From Charina bottae (lineage: Eukaryota > Chordata > Lepidosauria > Squamata > Charinaidae): a stretch of DNA of 64,000 nt. A program made the translations under genes and the position numbers. Below, piece by piece: positions 42,546 to 55,494 of this stretch. Where the stretch lies: the NCBI GenBank assembly GCA_023362775.1, contig JALMGJ010000019.1:3869501-3933500 (forward strand). The letters run 5' to 3'. The notes below the pieces were generated by a model. It ran no database searches and was not told where the DNA came from. It worked only from the letters and a program-made list of their open reading frames with translations. How positions within the stretch are numbered: position 1 is the first letter of the stretch; every line of letters starts with the position of its first letter.

Positions 42546-44955
42546 ACCTTAGCTGCATGAACTTAAATACATTCAAGTTGTATTTCTTCCCCTTATTATA
42601 TCACTGTCCAAGGGCAGCCTGAAGTTGTGTAAAATTGGTCTTTGTTACCCATTATCTTGGAGACAAGCAGTGACTAGATATAGAGGCAACAGAGCAAGAA
42701 AGGCACCTGCAACGGGGAAGCAAATATTGTATAACTTTCTTCCAACACAAGTCAGGATTGAGAGCATTTCAATTCAGCAGTAGGGAAAGGCCATACGAGG
42801 GGCTCACATGAGGAGTTGGTTGTGTTGTTGCTTATTCATTTGTATTGGGATATTTATGCCTTCACCCAACAACTGAAGGGGTTCCCCATCATATTTGATG
42901 GTGGAAAAAGATCCAGGGACCCTATAAAGCAGGGCATCAGCCATGTCAAGTTCTTTGCTCTGGTTTCAATACATTTTGGAACGTGCCTACTGCCATCTCT
43001 TCAAAGGTTGGATGACTGAGAACTATGCACCTCTTCAGTTTGGAGACTCAGTTAGAATGTGATTGGACTGACTAGAAATTGGGTATGAAATGTTTTATAG
43101 TCCTCTAAGTTCTTAATGTATATTAGAGTATATTTGCCATATAATATTTTAGATCTGTGGGTTATCCAATGTATGTTGGCTATCCACCTATATATTCTTT
43201 TAAATATGTATTTGTGTCGGCATTATTTCTTTTTCCTGTGGAGGAGGAGGAATTTTTAATTTTTTTAAAAAAAATAGAATGTGATTGGATTGCATTTCCA
43301 AATTTAATCAGGTCTCCAAATTAAAGTGATGATTGAATTCAAATTGCCAAATCCAATCTTAACCCGTCAACATCAGTTCAGTTTTGATCTGGATGTATTG
43401 TTTATTCTCATAGTCCCCAAGGAACACTCTTGAAAATGGCATCCACATCTCTTAGGCTACCTTTCATTCCTGTTAATTCTCTATCTGCTGCCTCCCCAGC
43501 TTCCATTCACCTTTTCATGTTCATGTATGGAAGAACAGATCTCCCACAGAACTTTACTGAAGGGTTTGGGTAAGTAGTGATTATTTGTCAACAGCTTCTT
43601 GTCTCTTCTGAAAACACTAGTAGCTTGGCTTCTGACATTAACAGCAGAAAGATTCATCATGTCTCAGCCTATCAAATGGAAGCCAAGCTTGACAGGGAAA
43701 CAGCCTCTTTCCAGTCTGTTAGGAAAGGAGAGACCGTGAGGAATTAATAGACATTGGTATGGAACCCCCACCTTTTTTTGCTTGCTACAGAATTGGTCCC
43801 ATGTTTAGGATGTCTCTATCTTTTCCCTTTGGACTCACTCATCTGTGACTGGAAAGCTCTAGGATGGCACCCTTCCAACTTGCATTGTCAGAGAGACATT
43901 TGGTACTGGACCATCTTGAATATGTCATGGATGTACCCAGATGGATTTGTGCAGATAGTTTCCCTGAATCCCTTTGATCTGACAGGGAGCAACAAACTAT
44001 TTTTGAAACTTTCCCTTATTGCTAAGCCATGTGTCATAAACTTCCAAAGTGATGCTGCTCAAGAAACACAAATATAAAACAAGAAGGTTAATGTTTCTTT
44101 AATACTCAGGAACCAGTGTAATAGCCACAAGTAAACAAAAAAAAAAAAGGTTTGAGCATTATGTTGGAAAACCAAATCCCTTTTACCATGGGCTTTCTTC
44201 TTTAGATGTCAATGATTACTAAAGTTTTGATTTTCTGCTTATCTCTTCAACATCCCTTGAATAAAATTTCACATTATTCCCCTTTTAATGTGGGGTTTGA
44301 CTACTGTAGGGATGTAGTCATACAACCTATAAAGTAAAAATATAAATTATGCATCATATGTTACTCAAAGAATAATTAAGGGCTTTAATCACAAAACAGG
44401 CTTTAATCTGAGTCATTTCTTTTATTCTGTTTGTCTCATGGGACAAGCTGGATGTGCCATTAAGGTAACAAATGTGTTTTTAGGGAGGAAACATGTTAAA
44501 GAGAGGGAGAGAATTACTTCATAATATTCTAATTTACAAACTGTTGAATTTTGAAACATGCAGGAGACCCGCCAAATATGCAAGTATTTAGTAAATAAGA
44601 CCATTAAATTACAGGAAAAACAAATTTTCAGCACCCCATGACTTTCATGACTCTCACAGTGTGCTGTATTCCTTTGTTAATGCTAATACGTTCTGGTGGA
44701 GGGTTTTGATCAACCACAGCAGGAAAAGGGAGAACATCTTTTACAATCATGCTTATTCCATCAATGTTTACCAATATCTCACTTTGTGTTTAAGATTATC
44801 TTTATTACGGATCTTTGCTGATTGGGTTGTTCTGATATTGTTTGTGGTGACATTTCAAAGAACCCTATTTATTTCAGGCTAGCAATCTGGCCAAATCAGG
44901 GCTTGCCACTTTCTAGCACCTCGGGGCAAAAAGGACAGCCATGGATCTTGCCCAG
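42546..44955. other. No recognisable feature
   Basis: AT-rich DNA. Frames such as 43754-44077 (107 codons, plus) have no recognisable domain. Confidence 0.4.
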
Positions 44956-44959
44956 ACAG

Positions 44960-44960
<1 letters not shown>

Positions 44961-45012
<52 letters not shown>

Positions 45013-45030
45013 CAACAACCACCACCACCA
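44961..45030. repeat. (TAA)n microsatellite plus (CAA/CCA) tail
   Basis: About 17 TAA units at 44961-45012, then a short CAACCACCACCACC stretch. Confidence 0.97.
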
Positions 45031-45311
45031 ACATAACCACTTTTCCTTCTGGTTGCACAGAAAAATAAAGTTTCTTAATGCTATAAGGGTACCTTATATG
45101 TATTTGAGATATCTTCCCTTACTAAAGAGAAAGTGACAGGCAGAAGACAATGATACATATAGAGTCCAAGATTCTTTCAATATCAGAAAGGTTTGGAAAT
45201 GGGATAAGTTCTAAAATTTAAAAATAGTGGTATCAATGACATACTCTTTCCCTCTTACATAGACCAGGCCAAGCAAAGCCATCATGCATCGTAACAGAAG
45301 CAGGCAAGATT

Positions 45312-45395
45312 TATTTATTTTATTTTATTTATATTTCAAATTTCATCACCGTCCATCTCACTCAAAGAGTGACCCTTGGCATTTTACATTAAATG
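45312..45395 (-). repeat. L2-like LINE 3' end scrap
   Basis: TTTATTTATTTTATTTTATT, CATCACCGTCCATCTCACTC and GTGACCCTTGGCATTTTACATT align with the terminal non-coding part of the L2-like family. Diverged. Confidence 0.7.
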
Positions 45396-45399
45396 ACTC

Positions 45400-46314
45400 T
45401 GAGATTTCTCTTTGACATTCTTGAACCTTCTTTTACTTGAAACTGGAGAGTGTACAGTATATATGTCTAGAGAATGCACACCCTATTCACTTGAACAAAT
45501 ATATGTTAGCATTTATTACTTTCTAAATATAATACATTCAGTAGTTCATCAAATAGAATTTAATAGGCCATTTCCCAGGTGCCATTAAATACAGCTGAAT
45601 TATGTTCAGGTGGATGTGTGTGTGTGTGTGTATGTTGTGTTTTGTGTGTAAGGATTCATAATCTTTCTTAACTAAACCAGCTGCTTTAGGTAGACAATGG
45701 GGAATAAAAGAAAATAATAGTAGGGATCCACCTATGCTCCCCTTTTCCTCTTTCAGCCATAACTATATCTGCCAAAGAGATTCTTGTACAGTGTGTCAAA
45801 AAGGTAGTAAATATTTAACAGCTGGGCACTAAATTAATTGTTTGTCACATCTGTAGCAGCTGTGAGATCTGAGCTGGAAATGGAACGGAAATAAAAGAAA
45901 ACAATGAAACATCTTGTCACTTGCTCAGCACTTGTTCCTTTTCACCTCCTGAAAAACCTGCTAGCATATGGTGCATGTCAGAGAGGGTGTAGAAATAGCA
46001 AGCAAGCAAGTTTCCATTTCTGTTATGCCATGTTTCTCTCTCCTACAGACCTACAAATATAGTTTGGTTAGGCGAAGACACTTTGCATGTTTCATATTGC
46101 ATCTATACAATGTAAGAGCAATAAAATATTGCCCACAAAGAATGTACAGTATGTCTCTCTTCTACAGACTTCTTTAGAAGGGTTGAACTATACTGCCTAT
46201 TACCCTTAGATAGCATAGCTGGAGGGTGATTGAAGATTGGAGTCCTATCATTATTGTTCTCAATTTGGACTTGGGATGTTCCTCATCCCTTCTTTTGTTT
46301 TCTCTCATACCTTT
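45400..46314. other. No recognisable feature
   Basis: AT-rich DNA with a short (GT)n at 45611-45632. Confidence 0.4.
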
Positions 46315-46566
46315 CTCTAAGGCAGGGGTGGGGAACCTTTTTTCTGCCAAGGGCCATTTGGATATTTATAACATCATTTGCGGACCTGGGGGTGGGGTTT
46401 GCGGGCAGGAGCCAATCACATGGAAGGGGTGGGGTTTGCGGGTGACAGCTCCTAGATTTATTGAATTTTGAGTCCCGCCTGCGGTTGCCTTGGCAGGACC
46501 AGACCAAATGATTTCGTGGGCCTTATATGGCACGTGGGCCAGACGTTCCCCACCCCTGCTCTAAGG
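46315..46566 (+). mobile_element. Non-autonomous hAT transposon, 236 bp
   Basis: CTCTAAGG (46315-46322 and 46559-46566) flanks 46323-46558 and fits the hAT target preference nTCTAnan. The terminal repeats are CAGGGGTGGGGAACC and GTTCCCCACCCCTG. The interior shares AATCATTTGG/CCAAATGATTTCGTGGGCC and GGAGCCAATCACATGG with the copy at 41639. Too short to encode a transposase. Confidence 0.95.
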
Positions 46567-47100
46567 GATTGATAACCTCCTATCAATCAAACTGCTGGGA
46601 ACTCAGTTCTCTGCTCTCTGGGAAACTTCTGATCAGAGAGAGTGTGATGATGATCTGCCCATTAACTGGAGGCCACAGTTTCCAACCTTCTGGATTCATC
46701 ACTGTTGCTGAGGCACCAGTAATTTTCTTCCCACTGACCAGGGACTAACTTGAATTACTAAATCATTAGTAATTTAAAAAATCTACACAAATAACTCATG
46801 GACAGGACATGGAAGAAACGTACGACCTTACAACTGAGCATCTAAATTTTGGAAAGCAATTGGAAAGTTTAACATCCCAATTGAAGGCATGAAGAAGGAA
46901 AATAGGGATGAGGGAAATAGAGAATGGGGAGATGTCTGTGAAGATGTTTCTAAGGTAGAGTGCCTTCCTTTCTGCATATTAATGTTATCTTTTCACCATT
47001 TGTTGTAAAACTGTCATTCTCTTGATGGTGGAGTCAGGAGAGAAAGAATGCTGGGAAACGGAGAACCAAGAGGCTGGTTTATCCCATAAGGCAAAATACA

Positions 47101-47322
<222 letters not shown>

Positions 47323-47764
47323 CTGTGGGTGCCTTCTCTTTTTAGGCTCCTTTTTAAATTATAACCACAATTCGAGCCCATCCCTCTCATTGTTCTCCAA
47401 CCCACTTCTCTATGCATGGAGCAAGCTTTTATTCTCTTTCCAAACTCCATCTTTCTGGTGTAAGCATATGTCTGTTTGCATCTGCTTGTGGTTGTTGTGG
47501 ACAGCTAGTACTCTGATACATACCTGCAAAATGTAAAGAAGGCATTGAGGGGGGGGCGGTCAAGGACACTATGATTTTTTTTGGCAAATTTATATGAAAG
47601 GAAAGCAAGAATCGATGCTTCTGGTATGTCAGATTTCTCTGTATATATCACCATCCAGACAACACCAGTCAGAGAAAACTCTGATAAGATTTTTGATAAC
47701 ATATCGTACTTGTCATAACCATGTTATATTTTCATTCCTCACCTAAAACACTGGGTGACTGTCT

Positions 47765-47858
47765 GTCAGCTCAACCCATCTCAAAATCTTCATGTAAGCT
47801 ACCTTGAGCTCCTAGGAGAAAAAGCAGGGTATAAATTGGAGAAATAAATTAATCAATC
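47765..47858 (+). repeat. SINE 3' tail fragment
   Basis: CTGTCAGCTCAACCCATCTC, GTAAGCTACCTTGAGCTCC, GGAG-AAAAAGCAGGGTATAAATTGG and AGAAATAAATTAATCAAT match the tail of L2-type SINEs. The head is missing. Confidence 0.65.
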
Positions 47859-47859
47859 T

Positions 47860-49990
47860 TCCCTTGTTTGCTGATGCACTGGGTAAGTTCAGATTGCTGC
47901 CCTCCTTCCTGACAAATCAAGCTTGAGTCATCACTTTACTCATCACTCCAGTGCTGAATGGCAAGCACCCATCTTTACACTGCACAGTCTACAGTATCCT
48001 ACACTGTGGCGATTTAAGGAGAGCCCCTTTCATTGCTGGAGAGCTTTGATACAGGACTGAAGGTTTCTGAGGAACCAAGAAGGAGGGAAAACTGGGTGAC
48101 TGAGGAAGCTGGAGATAGGAAGCACGAAGAAGGAATCATTCAGAGAGAGAGGAGAAAGATGGGATGAATCCCTGGAAGACACACTCAACAGAAGCTGAAT
48201 TGTGTCATGGACCCTGGCAATGTAGTTATTGAAAAAAGTTGCAAGAAGGCTCCTCAGAAGTTTGTTATTTTTGAGAGGAGATATGTGTCTCAACTTTCTG
48301 AGTAAAAGCTGCATGATTGGCAAGTACATGCTAAATGCTAGCCCAAATTCCCTACAAATTCCCAATTTCCCTACAATTCCCTACAACATGAGGCACAGTT
48401 GTTCTACAGCAGAAACCCCAGTATCAAAATATGCCCAGAGCTGAAGAAGTTTGGAAACCACAAGCCCAGGACCACGGAATGCAGACTGAAGCAAGAGTCC
48501 CCGAGCATGCAGTGAAATGAATTTGTCTGCAGACTCTGAGGATGTAGGTGGGAAAGAAACTTGCCTCATTCGACTTCTGTTGTTGATGGCCTTGTTTTTC
48601 TTCGCCTTTGCATAGCTGCAGTATATTCAGACAATGATTCTCCCCTGCTAGCAGTGCTGGTGCCTCATATTGTGTGTGTTGGAGAAAGTGATGACAAAAG
48701 AATAGTAATAAGTCAAGGGAATATCTTTTGCCATCAGCCTACCCTATTCACATTACACTAATGGCTTCTTAATGCCATGTTTTCCACAGGTCAGATTTTT
48801 CTGCAGTGCAGTCAGACTTAAAAAGACAACAAGTAATGACATTCCTTAAGCTCCAAAGACTCCTTTTCCCCCCCTCCAGATTCAAGGACCTATTAATAAA
48901 CCTACGTTGCTAAGTTGGCAAAAGTAGTGACCGTTAACAAGATTAGAAGGTGCTTGGCTGCCAAAAGCATTAAGAGTCCTGGAGGTGCAGTAGGATAAGA
49001 AAAAAAATATTTCAAATTCTTCTGGATATAAGAAGCAAGATGCTTTCCCCTAAGCTGAATGGACACATTTTTTTTAAAATCAGTTTTATTTCCCCTACAC
49101 TCATCACCACCCTCCTCTCAATCTCCACTTGGAAAGTTCTATAATATGTCTGTATGTGTGCTGAGAGAAAGACATCACAAATATGAGCACTGGGAAGAAA
49201 AATATTTTAAAAAGAGACCGTTCAATAATGCCACACTATGGATGCTTACTCATCACCTTTGCAGCATGTTGAACAGTATGAATAAGACATGATAAAAGCT
49301 AATATTCTTGAATGTCGAGTCATCAAACTGAAAGGCAGCCCTTTCAGTTATAATATAGAAGCAGAGATACGGGTGAAAGCATAACGAAGTGGAGATGCAG
49401 ACTAGGAGAACATCTTATCAGCACTTAACATTTTAAAGGTTAGTCAGAAATTATAATTTGTCAATACTATTTTGATGGGCGTAGTCAATACTATGATGGG
49501 CGTGTCTCTGACTCTGGGTACCACTAAACGAAATAGAAGTGGAAGTTGTATTTATTATGTGTATGCTGTGTACACATGGAATATTTGTGGGGAAGATGTG
49601 AAAAAAAATGTACATTATCCTAGAAACATTAAAGACTGTTCAAGATTACCAACACAGGTTAGATAATACCTGGCAATGGCAGTTAACATCCTTGCTAACT
49701 AAACTGAATTCCCATAATTTCGAGGTAGCTTATTTTTGAACACTGGTTGGTGGAGTCTGTAAAGGAATGTGGAATGGATGTTATGAAGGAATGGATGAGC
49801 TATGGAAATTAAAAAGACAATTCAGTCCTGAAAAAATGGAAAACATGAGAAAGCAACTCAAAGTCTAATTGATATATTCAGTCTGACTGCATTGCTTCCA
49901 AATACTCTCTTTGCTTTATCCTTCCTCACTATGAAAGCAACATTGTTCCTTCTTTGCTTTTCTTGTCCGGAGTAGAAAACAGTATGATCT
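47860..49990. other. No recognisable feature
   Basis: Anonymous DNA with a few ten-base direct repeats (TTCCCTACAA near 48348-48384, ATGGGCG near 49477-49502). Confidence 0.4.
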
Positions 49991-49995
49991 TCTGA

Positions 49996-50262
49996 CTAAA
50001 AGTGTCCAATTGTGGTCCATTTCAAATTTCTGATGCCCACAATGCGAGTGTGTAGCTGATTCATTTCAACTTTTACTGTGTTGAGAGCTTTCCCATGTTT
50101 CTGCTTCATTTCATGCTCCCATTGTAATTCTTTCTTTGCAGTTTGGAGTTTCTTTTCATGCAGGGCAATGTTATCAACTAGACATCCTGAAGGCTTTATT
50201 TTAGCCGTGTTGTCAATACCATTAGTACAGTGAAAGACCCTCAGCTCTTCCTTGTCACCCAT
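49996..50262 (-). pseudogene. Possible diverged Bov-B/RTE endonuclease fragment
   Basis: The minus-strand frame of 88 codons ends GKALNTVKVEMNQL, HTRIVGIRNLKWTTIGHF. This parallels the QGKLDVVIGEMSRLNIDILGFSELKWTGMGHF segment of the Bov-B at 19.2 kb. The first half (WEHEMKQKHGK region) is not explained by that. Alternative: an unrelated coiled-coil gene fragment. Confidence 0.45.
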
Positions 50263-50264
50263 TA

Positions 50265-51555
50265 CTCATTACATGTTGAATGCCAGCTGACCTGAGGGCC
50301 CATCATCCAGCACTATATTTTCAATCATTTTATCTTGTCCATCCATATGATTTTCTTGGTAAAATACAGGAATGATTTACCATTGCCTTCACACAGTATG
50401 AAACACTGCCTTTACCATTGTCATTAAAGTGATTTCTTCAGTATCTTCTTATGGCACTATTGACCAATATAGGTGCCTGCTTGCTTTAGCTGGGCAACTG
50501 GGAAGAAATTCAAACCTTGGGTGAGCTGTACATTATTGGTATTCTGTGCTAATCCCTCCCAGAACAGACACATACATACCCGCACACACTCTGATGAGCT
50601 AGTATAGAAGGACTTGAGGATTATCATAAACAAATCAATGTCATTATGGTTCACCGAAAGTTCAAAGTAATGCATTACATCCCTCCTTTTACAAATGCAA
50701 ATATTCACAGTTGACCAAGCTGTAAAATGAAATGCCATGTTTCAGGAATTTAGCATTACAAACAGAAAACATTGGCTTCTTTTGAAGCACTACAGTAACA
50801 TGGATTTAGAGAAGCACTTGACTTAGAAGAAAAAGTAAGGCCTATTGTTACATTAGATTACCCCTCCACAGCTCCTGAAAATGTATGCTAGGGTAAAACT
50901 GACTGTAAAGCCATCTTCAGTATCTATTAGTATGAATTAAGTAAGGAGCAATAAAGAGATATTTTAAGAGTGTTCTGATGAATGTTGGTGTCATTTCCAT
51001 CCTACTTCCAAGCAATCTGATAAAATATATGAGGTCCTTAAAAAGCATGTAATGTAAATTTGTTTTATAACACTAAGTTGTTTCATAACACCAAAGAAAA
51101 GTTGTTTTCACTGGGGCATTTCAAAACCAGAGAAATGGCAGAGAATTTCTTCTTCATATAACCTTTTGCACATAATTTTCTTAGGTAATTAAGGCTGCAG
51201 TTCTTTATACAAGTATCTTCATCAGTGAACCCCAATCGTGAGTCCATCAGATAGACACACTCACAAAATGGTATTATGGCCAGGCACGAAGCACTCATAT
51301 ACAGAAGGAAAATAAAGTTCTGGATAATAGCCACCTCTCATTTTAATTTCTCAGCATTTTTCTGGGGTCCAAATAGGGTCAAAAGAAGGGACGTGCAACA
51401 CCTGTCATTCCAGATCACAATAATCTGGTTGTTCTAGGGTGATCTGGCAGGTTTTTTTGTAAGTAAACTTTCTGGAGCAGTAAGCAATAGGCTTCCTTGG
51501 AGTATCATGTGCAAATCTCTCACCTGGGAGATTTATTTCCAGAAAACTATTGGAC
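50265..51555. other. No recognisable feature
   Basis: AT-rich DNA; no supportable feature. Confidence 0.4.
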
Positions 51556-51559
51556 TGTC

Positions 51560-51765
51560 ATCAATGGTATTCCCTGTGACAGTCTATGGAAGTGGAAGTT
51601 GGACTTCGAAGAAGCAGAAGAGGATGAGTATTGATGCTTTTGAACTTTGAGGTTGGAGAAGACTCCTCAGAATACTGTGGACAGCCTAGGACACAAACAA
51701 ATGGATCATTCTCACTTGAGGGCACAAATGACCGGGCTCAAATTATCCTACTTCATATACAGTAC
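51560..51765 (+). pseudogene. Bov-B reverse transcriptase C-terminal fragment
   Basis: GGTATTCCCTGTGACAGTCTATGG, AGTATTGATGCTTTTGAACTTTG and AGGTTGGAGAAGACTCCTCAG, then a segment encoding LRAQMTGLKLSYF. These correspond to the region just after VVTYGCESW in Bov-B (the RRIDAFELW and LKLSYFGH part). Both ends are truncated. Confidence 0.8.
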
Positions 51766-51769
51766 ATTA

Positions 51770-53135
51770 GAGTCCTTATATAGGGAACAGTATAAGAACA
51801 TATGGCTTAGGGTTTCTATTGAGCCATCGCCACATGGACATATGTGCATAGGTGCATAGGAGTACCCTTAAAATGTCCATTGTCTGAGGGCAGACAATCC
51901 AGCCTGGCTAAGGTGAAAGCTTTATGAAATTTCAAAATTGTAATGGATGATAAATAAGAAGCTAGAATGAACCGTTTTGAAAGAAAATGACAAATATGGG
52001 GGGTAGCACCTTACTTAAATTTGTATGGAGATCTATATCCCAGATTTGTTGTTTAAGGGCAGTTCTAGCATTATCAAATCCTAATGAGCACATACTTTCC
52101 ATAGAGAAGCCCAGCAATTGAATTTTATCGAAGGCTTTTTTTTTTAGCCACGATGATTTAAAATGATCTCTAAATACTAATGGGGCTAAACCTATAGGAA
52201 ACAGAATTAACTTTAGCCAGAAGGTAAGAAGATGATGATTTAAATTTATAGCCTGCCCAACTCCAATGAGTATCAGCTACCCAACAGTCCCTTTATCAAA
52301 CACACCTCCCATGGGTCTAAATTAAAATAGGTTTCTGATCCCAACTGTTGACCTAATGTTTGCTGAATATATTTGCTGGTCACATGGACTTTGAAACTCT
52401 GTATACAGGTGGTGAATGCATGGGGATGTCAAAAAGGTTAAGATGGGATCCACAGTGATGTGATTGAAGCCCTGCCTCCTTTTATGTGTGTTCCATCCGC
52501 CATCGCAGCAGCCATCTTGACTTTTCTGACACTGCCCCTGTGGTTATCCTTGCTGTATAGAAACCTTGTTCTTGATCTCTACCCTGTTCCCCTCTTTTAC
52601 TCCACAATACACAAAATTAGAGTAAATTGGGGAAACAAAGGCAGTGCAAGCATCATAAAAATTGCAGCATCATTGATGCCAAATACAGCAGTAATACAAA
52701 TCTGCTTATTGGATGTAAAGAACCAACTTCAACTTTTCTCCTTCCAGAATAGGACCAACTTATCATATAAACCAGACACATGTATTTATAATAGAAATTA
52801 TTAGTGTACAACTAGCATAAATCCAATGTTCCACCAAGGACTATATCCCACAATACTTGTTTGCAAGGTCTTGAACAGATTTCCATTATTACTGCAGCTG
52901 CACTTGGTTGGTATCTTAATCCCAAAAGATGCCCTGTAAATTGCTGAATGCTGATTATATGTGTGGAGTGTTTATGCCAAGAGAGAACTTCCTAACCAAT
53001 TTACCAACAGTATAACTATTTACTTTTTCTAATCAGAAGGACAGCTAACAATATGGTAGGTGAATCAGAGGAAGGCCCTGATGTTGATGTTTCTATAAAT
53101 ATTGAATAAAAGATTATGGTCTCGATGGGCACTTT
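51770..53135. other. No recognisable feature
   Basis: AT-rich DNA. A 114-codon plus frame at 52460-52804 shows no domain. Confidence 0.4.
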
Positions 53136-53138
53136 CCC

Positions 53139-53481
53139 AGGGGCGTTGTGGCTCAGCGGGTAAGATGCCAGGCTTGTTGATTGGAAGATCGCAAGTTCGG
53201 AGGTTCGAATCCCTAGCCCCGTGTGATGGAGTGAGCTCCTGCACTCGCCCCAGCTCTTGCCAAACTAGCAATTTGAAAGTATACATTTGCAAGTAGATTA
53301 ATAGGTACCACTTTGTTGGTAACAATGGTAACAATGTTCCGCATGCGTCATGCTGGCCACATGATCGTGGAAGCATCTTTGGACAATGCTGGCTCTTCGG
53401 CTAACAAACGGAGATGAGCACCGGCCACTAGATTCAGACATGACTGCACAAATGTGCAGGGGGAACCTTTACCTTTACCTG
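53139..53481 (+). mobile_element. Sauria SINE, full length
   Basis: Head GGGGCGTTGTGGCTCAGCGG, B-box GGTTCGAATCC, CCACATGATCGTGGAAGC, GGCTCTTCGGCTAAC, GGAGATGAGCACCGG, and tail GGGGGAACCTTTACCTTTACC. Complete, but no clear target duplication was seen. It carries several CpG-type transitions relative to 5943-6278. Confidence 0.93.
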
Positions 53482-54155
53482 GAGGCCTATGCATATCCCA
53501 AATTGATAGGGAGAAACTGGCATATCTTTTCCTTTTTCATTCTTATGTTTCTTCCCAAAGAGGATTATTTTTTTGCAGTTCATTTTTTTCATCTGTAGAT
53601 TTCTGCCTTTCTTTAATGCCACTTGCATGCAGTATGTTCATCTAATGAAGCCACATTTTCCTGCAGGGCAGTGATTAATGATCCTGTGGGAAGTCTTTTG
53701 TCTACCTCCTTGTGACCTTTGCAAAAGCCTGTCAGCACCATCAAACAAAACAGAGGATTCCTATTTTCAATACAATGCAATATAATTTTTGAAGAAGTTT
53801 CCCCATGCCACAGGAGAAGGCTATGAAAACAAATGAGCCACCACGATGGGGTGGGGTGAAGTGGGGAGCAGTATTCCAGGCACGACTTCATAATGATTCA
53901 TTTCTTGCTGGTGAAAATTCAATAAATGGAGAGAAGGGTCCCTTGCATTATTTATACTCATTTTTCTATGACTGGATTTTTCAGTTGCAAGGAATGTAGA
54001 TACAGGGAGAATAAGCAATTTATTCTAATGGTTGCAGTGTCTTGGATCATATTACTCAACATAATTGGGCACAGACTAAAGACCTTTGAAATATGTTATG
54101 CCCCTGTGTGATGAGGCTCAGCTCTTGGCCCTTTAAACAAGATTTTGCTTTGATT
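53482..54155. other. No recognisable feature
   Basis: Anonymous DNA; overlapping frames on both strands lack domains. Confidence 0.4.
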
Positions 54156-54156
54156 T

Positions 54157-55490
54157 TTGGTTGGTTGGTTGGTTTTTGCTTCCTTTGAGTCAGTGTTGAC
54201 TCCTGGCAACTACTTGGACTAGTCCCTGTAGTTTTCTTGGCAATATTTAAGAAGTGGTTTGCCATTGCCTCCTACCTAGGGCTTAGAAAGAGTGACTTGC
54301 CCAAGGTCACCCAGCTGGCTTTCTGCCTAAGGCAGGACAAGAACTCAGTCTCCTAGTTTGCCATTGCCTCCTTCCTAGGGCTGAGAAAGAGTGACTGGGC
54401 CAAGGTCACCAAGCTGGCTTTCTGCCTAAGGCAGGACTAGAACTCACGGTCTCCTGGTTTGCCATTGGCTCCTTCCTAGGGCTGAGAAAGAGTGACTTGC
54501 CCAAGGTCACCCAGCTGGCTTTCTGCCTAAGGCAGGACTAGAACTCTGTCTCCTGGTTTGCCATTGCCTCCTTCCTAGGGCTGAGAAAGAGTGACTTGCC
54601 CAAGGTCACCCAGCTGGTTTTCTGCCTAAGGCAGGACTAGAACTCAGTCTCCTGGTTTGCCATTGCCTCCTTCCTAGGGCTGAGAAAGAGTGACTGGCCC
54701 AAGGTCACCCAGCTGGCTTTCTGCCTAAGGCAGGACTAGAACTCAGTCTCCTGGTTTGCCATTGCCTCCTTCCTAGGGCTGAGAAAGAGTGACTTGCCCA
54801 AGGTCACCCAGCAGGCTTTCTGCCTAAGGCAGGACTAGAACTCAGTCTCCTGGTTTGCCATTGCCTCCTTCCTAGGGCTGAGAAAGAGTGACTTGCCCAA
54901 GGTCACCCAGCTGGCTTTCTGCCTAAGGCTGGACTAGAACTCAGTCTCCTGGTTTGCCATTGCCTCCTTCCTAGGGCTGAGAAAGAGTGACTGGCCCAAG
55001 GTCACCCAGCTGGCTTTCTGCCTAAGGCAGGACTAGAACTCTGTCTCCTGGTTTGCCATTGCCTCCTTCCTAGGGCTGAGAAAGAGTGACTTGCCCAAGG
55101 TCACCCAGCTGGTTTTCTGCCTAAGGCAGGACTAGAACTCAGTCTCCTGGTTTGCCATTGCCTCCTTCCTAGGGCTGAGAAAGAGTGACTGGCCCAAGGT
55201 CACCCAGCTGGCTTTCTGCCTAAGGCAGGACTAGAACTCAGTCTCCTGGTTTGCCATTGCCTCCTTCCTAGGGCTGAGAAAGAGTGACTTGCCCAAGGTC
55301 ACCCAGCAGGCTTTCTGCCTAAGGCAGGACTAGAACTCAGTCTCCTGGTTTGCCATTGCCTCCTTCCTAGGGCTGAGAAAGAGTGACTGGCCCAAGGTCA
55401 CCCAGCTGGCTTTCTGCCTAAGGCAGGACTAGAACTCACGGTCTCCCGGTTTTTAGCCTGATGCCGTAACCACCACACCAAACTGGCTCC
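54157..55490 (-). mobile_element. tRNA-derived SINE expanded into a 99-bp tandem array
   Basis: On minus, the head GGAGCCAGTTTGGTGTGGTGG begins at 55490. The end at the left is the second tail type (GGCAAACCACTTCTTAA, TTGCCAAGAAAACTACAGGG, TCAACACTGACTCAAAGG) and a CCAACCAACC end. Between them lie about twelve body units. The total of 1.33 kb compares with a few hundred bases for an ordinary copy. Confidence 0.85.
54255..55446 (-). repeat. 99-bp tandem array, twelve units, with 5-unit higher-order repeat
   Basis: The TGGTTT landmark recurs at 54255, (54354), 54455, 54554, 54653, 54752 and onward every 99 bases, with two 101-base units carrying CACGG. Unit variants repeat in order: CTGT, GGTTTT, GGCCC, CAGCAGG. 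The CAGCAGG variant lies at 54809 and 55304, exactly 495 apart. Units 4-6 and 9-11 therefore derive from a five-unit block duplication. The unit junction is the same as in the 9-kb array. Confidence 0.95.
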
Positions 55491-55494
55491 CCTT

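Noticed and set aside
48030..48365. 111-codon minus frame
   Set aside because: No domain and no supporting signals; likely chance.
52460..52804. 114-codon plus frame beginning MIEALPPFMC
   Set aside because: No recognisable motif; no repeat or exon context; could be chance.
54255..55446. Regularly spaced repeats suggesting a CRISPR array
   Set aside because: Units are contiguous 99-bp tandem copies without unique spacers, in eukaryotic repeat DNA.
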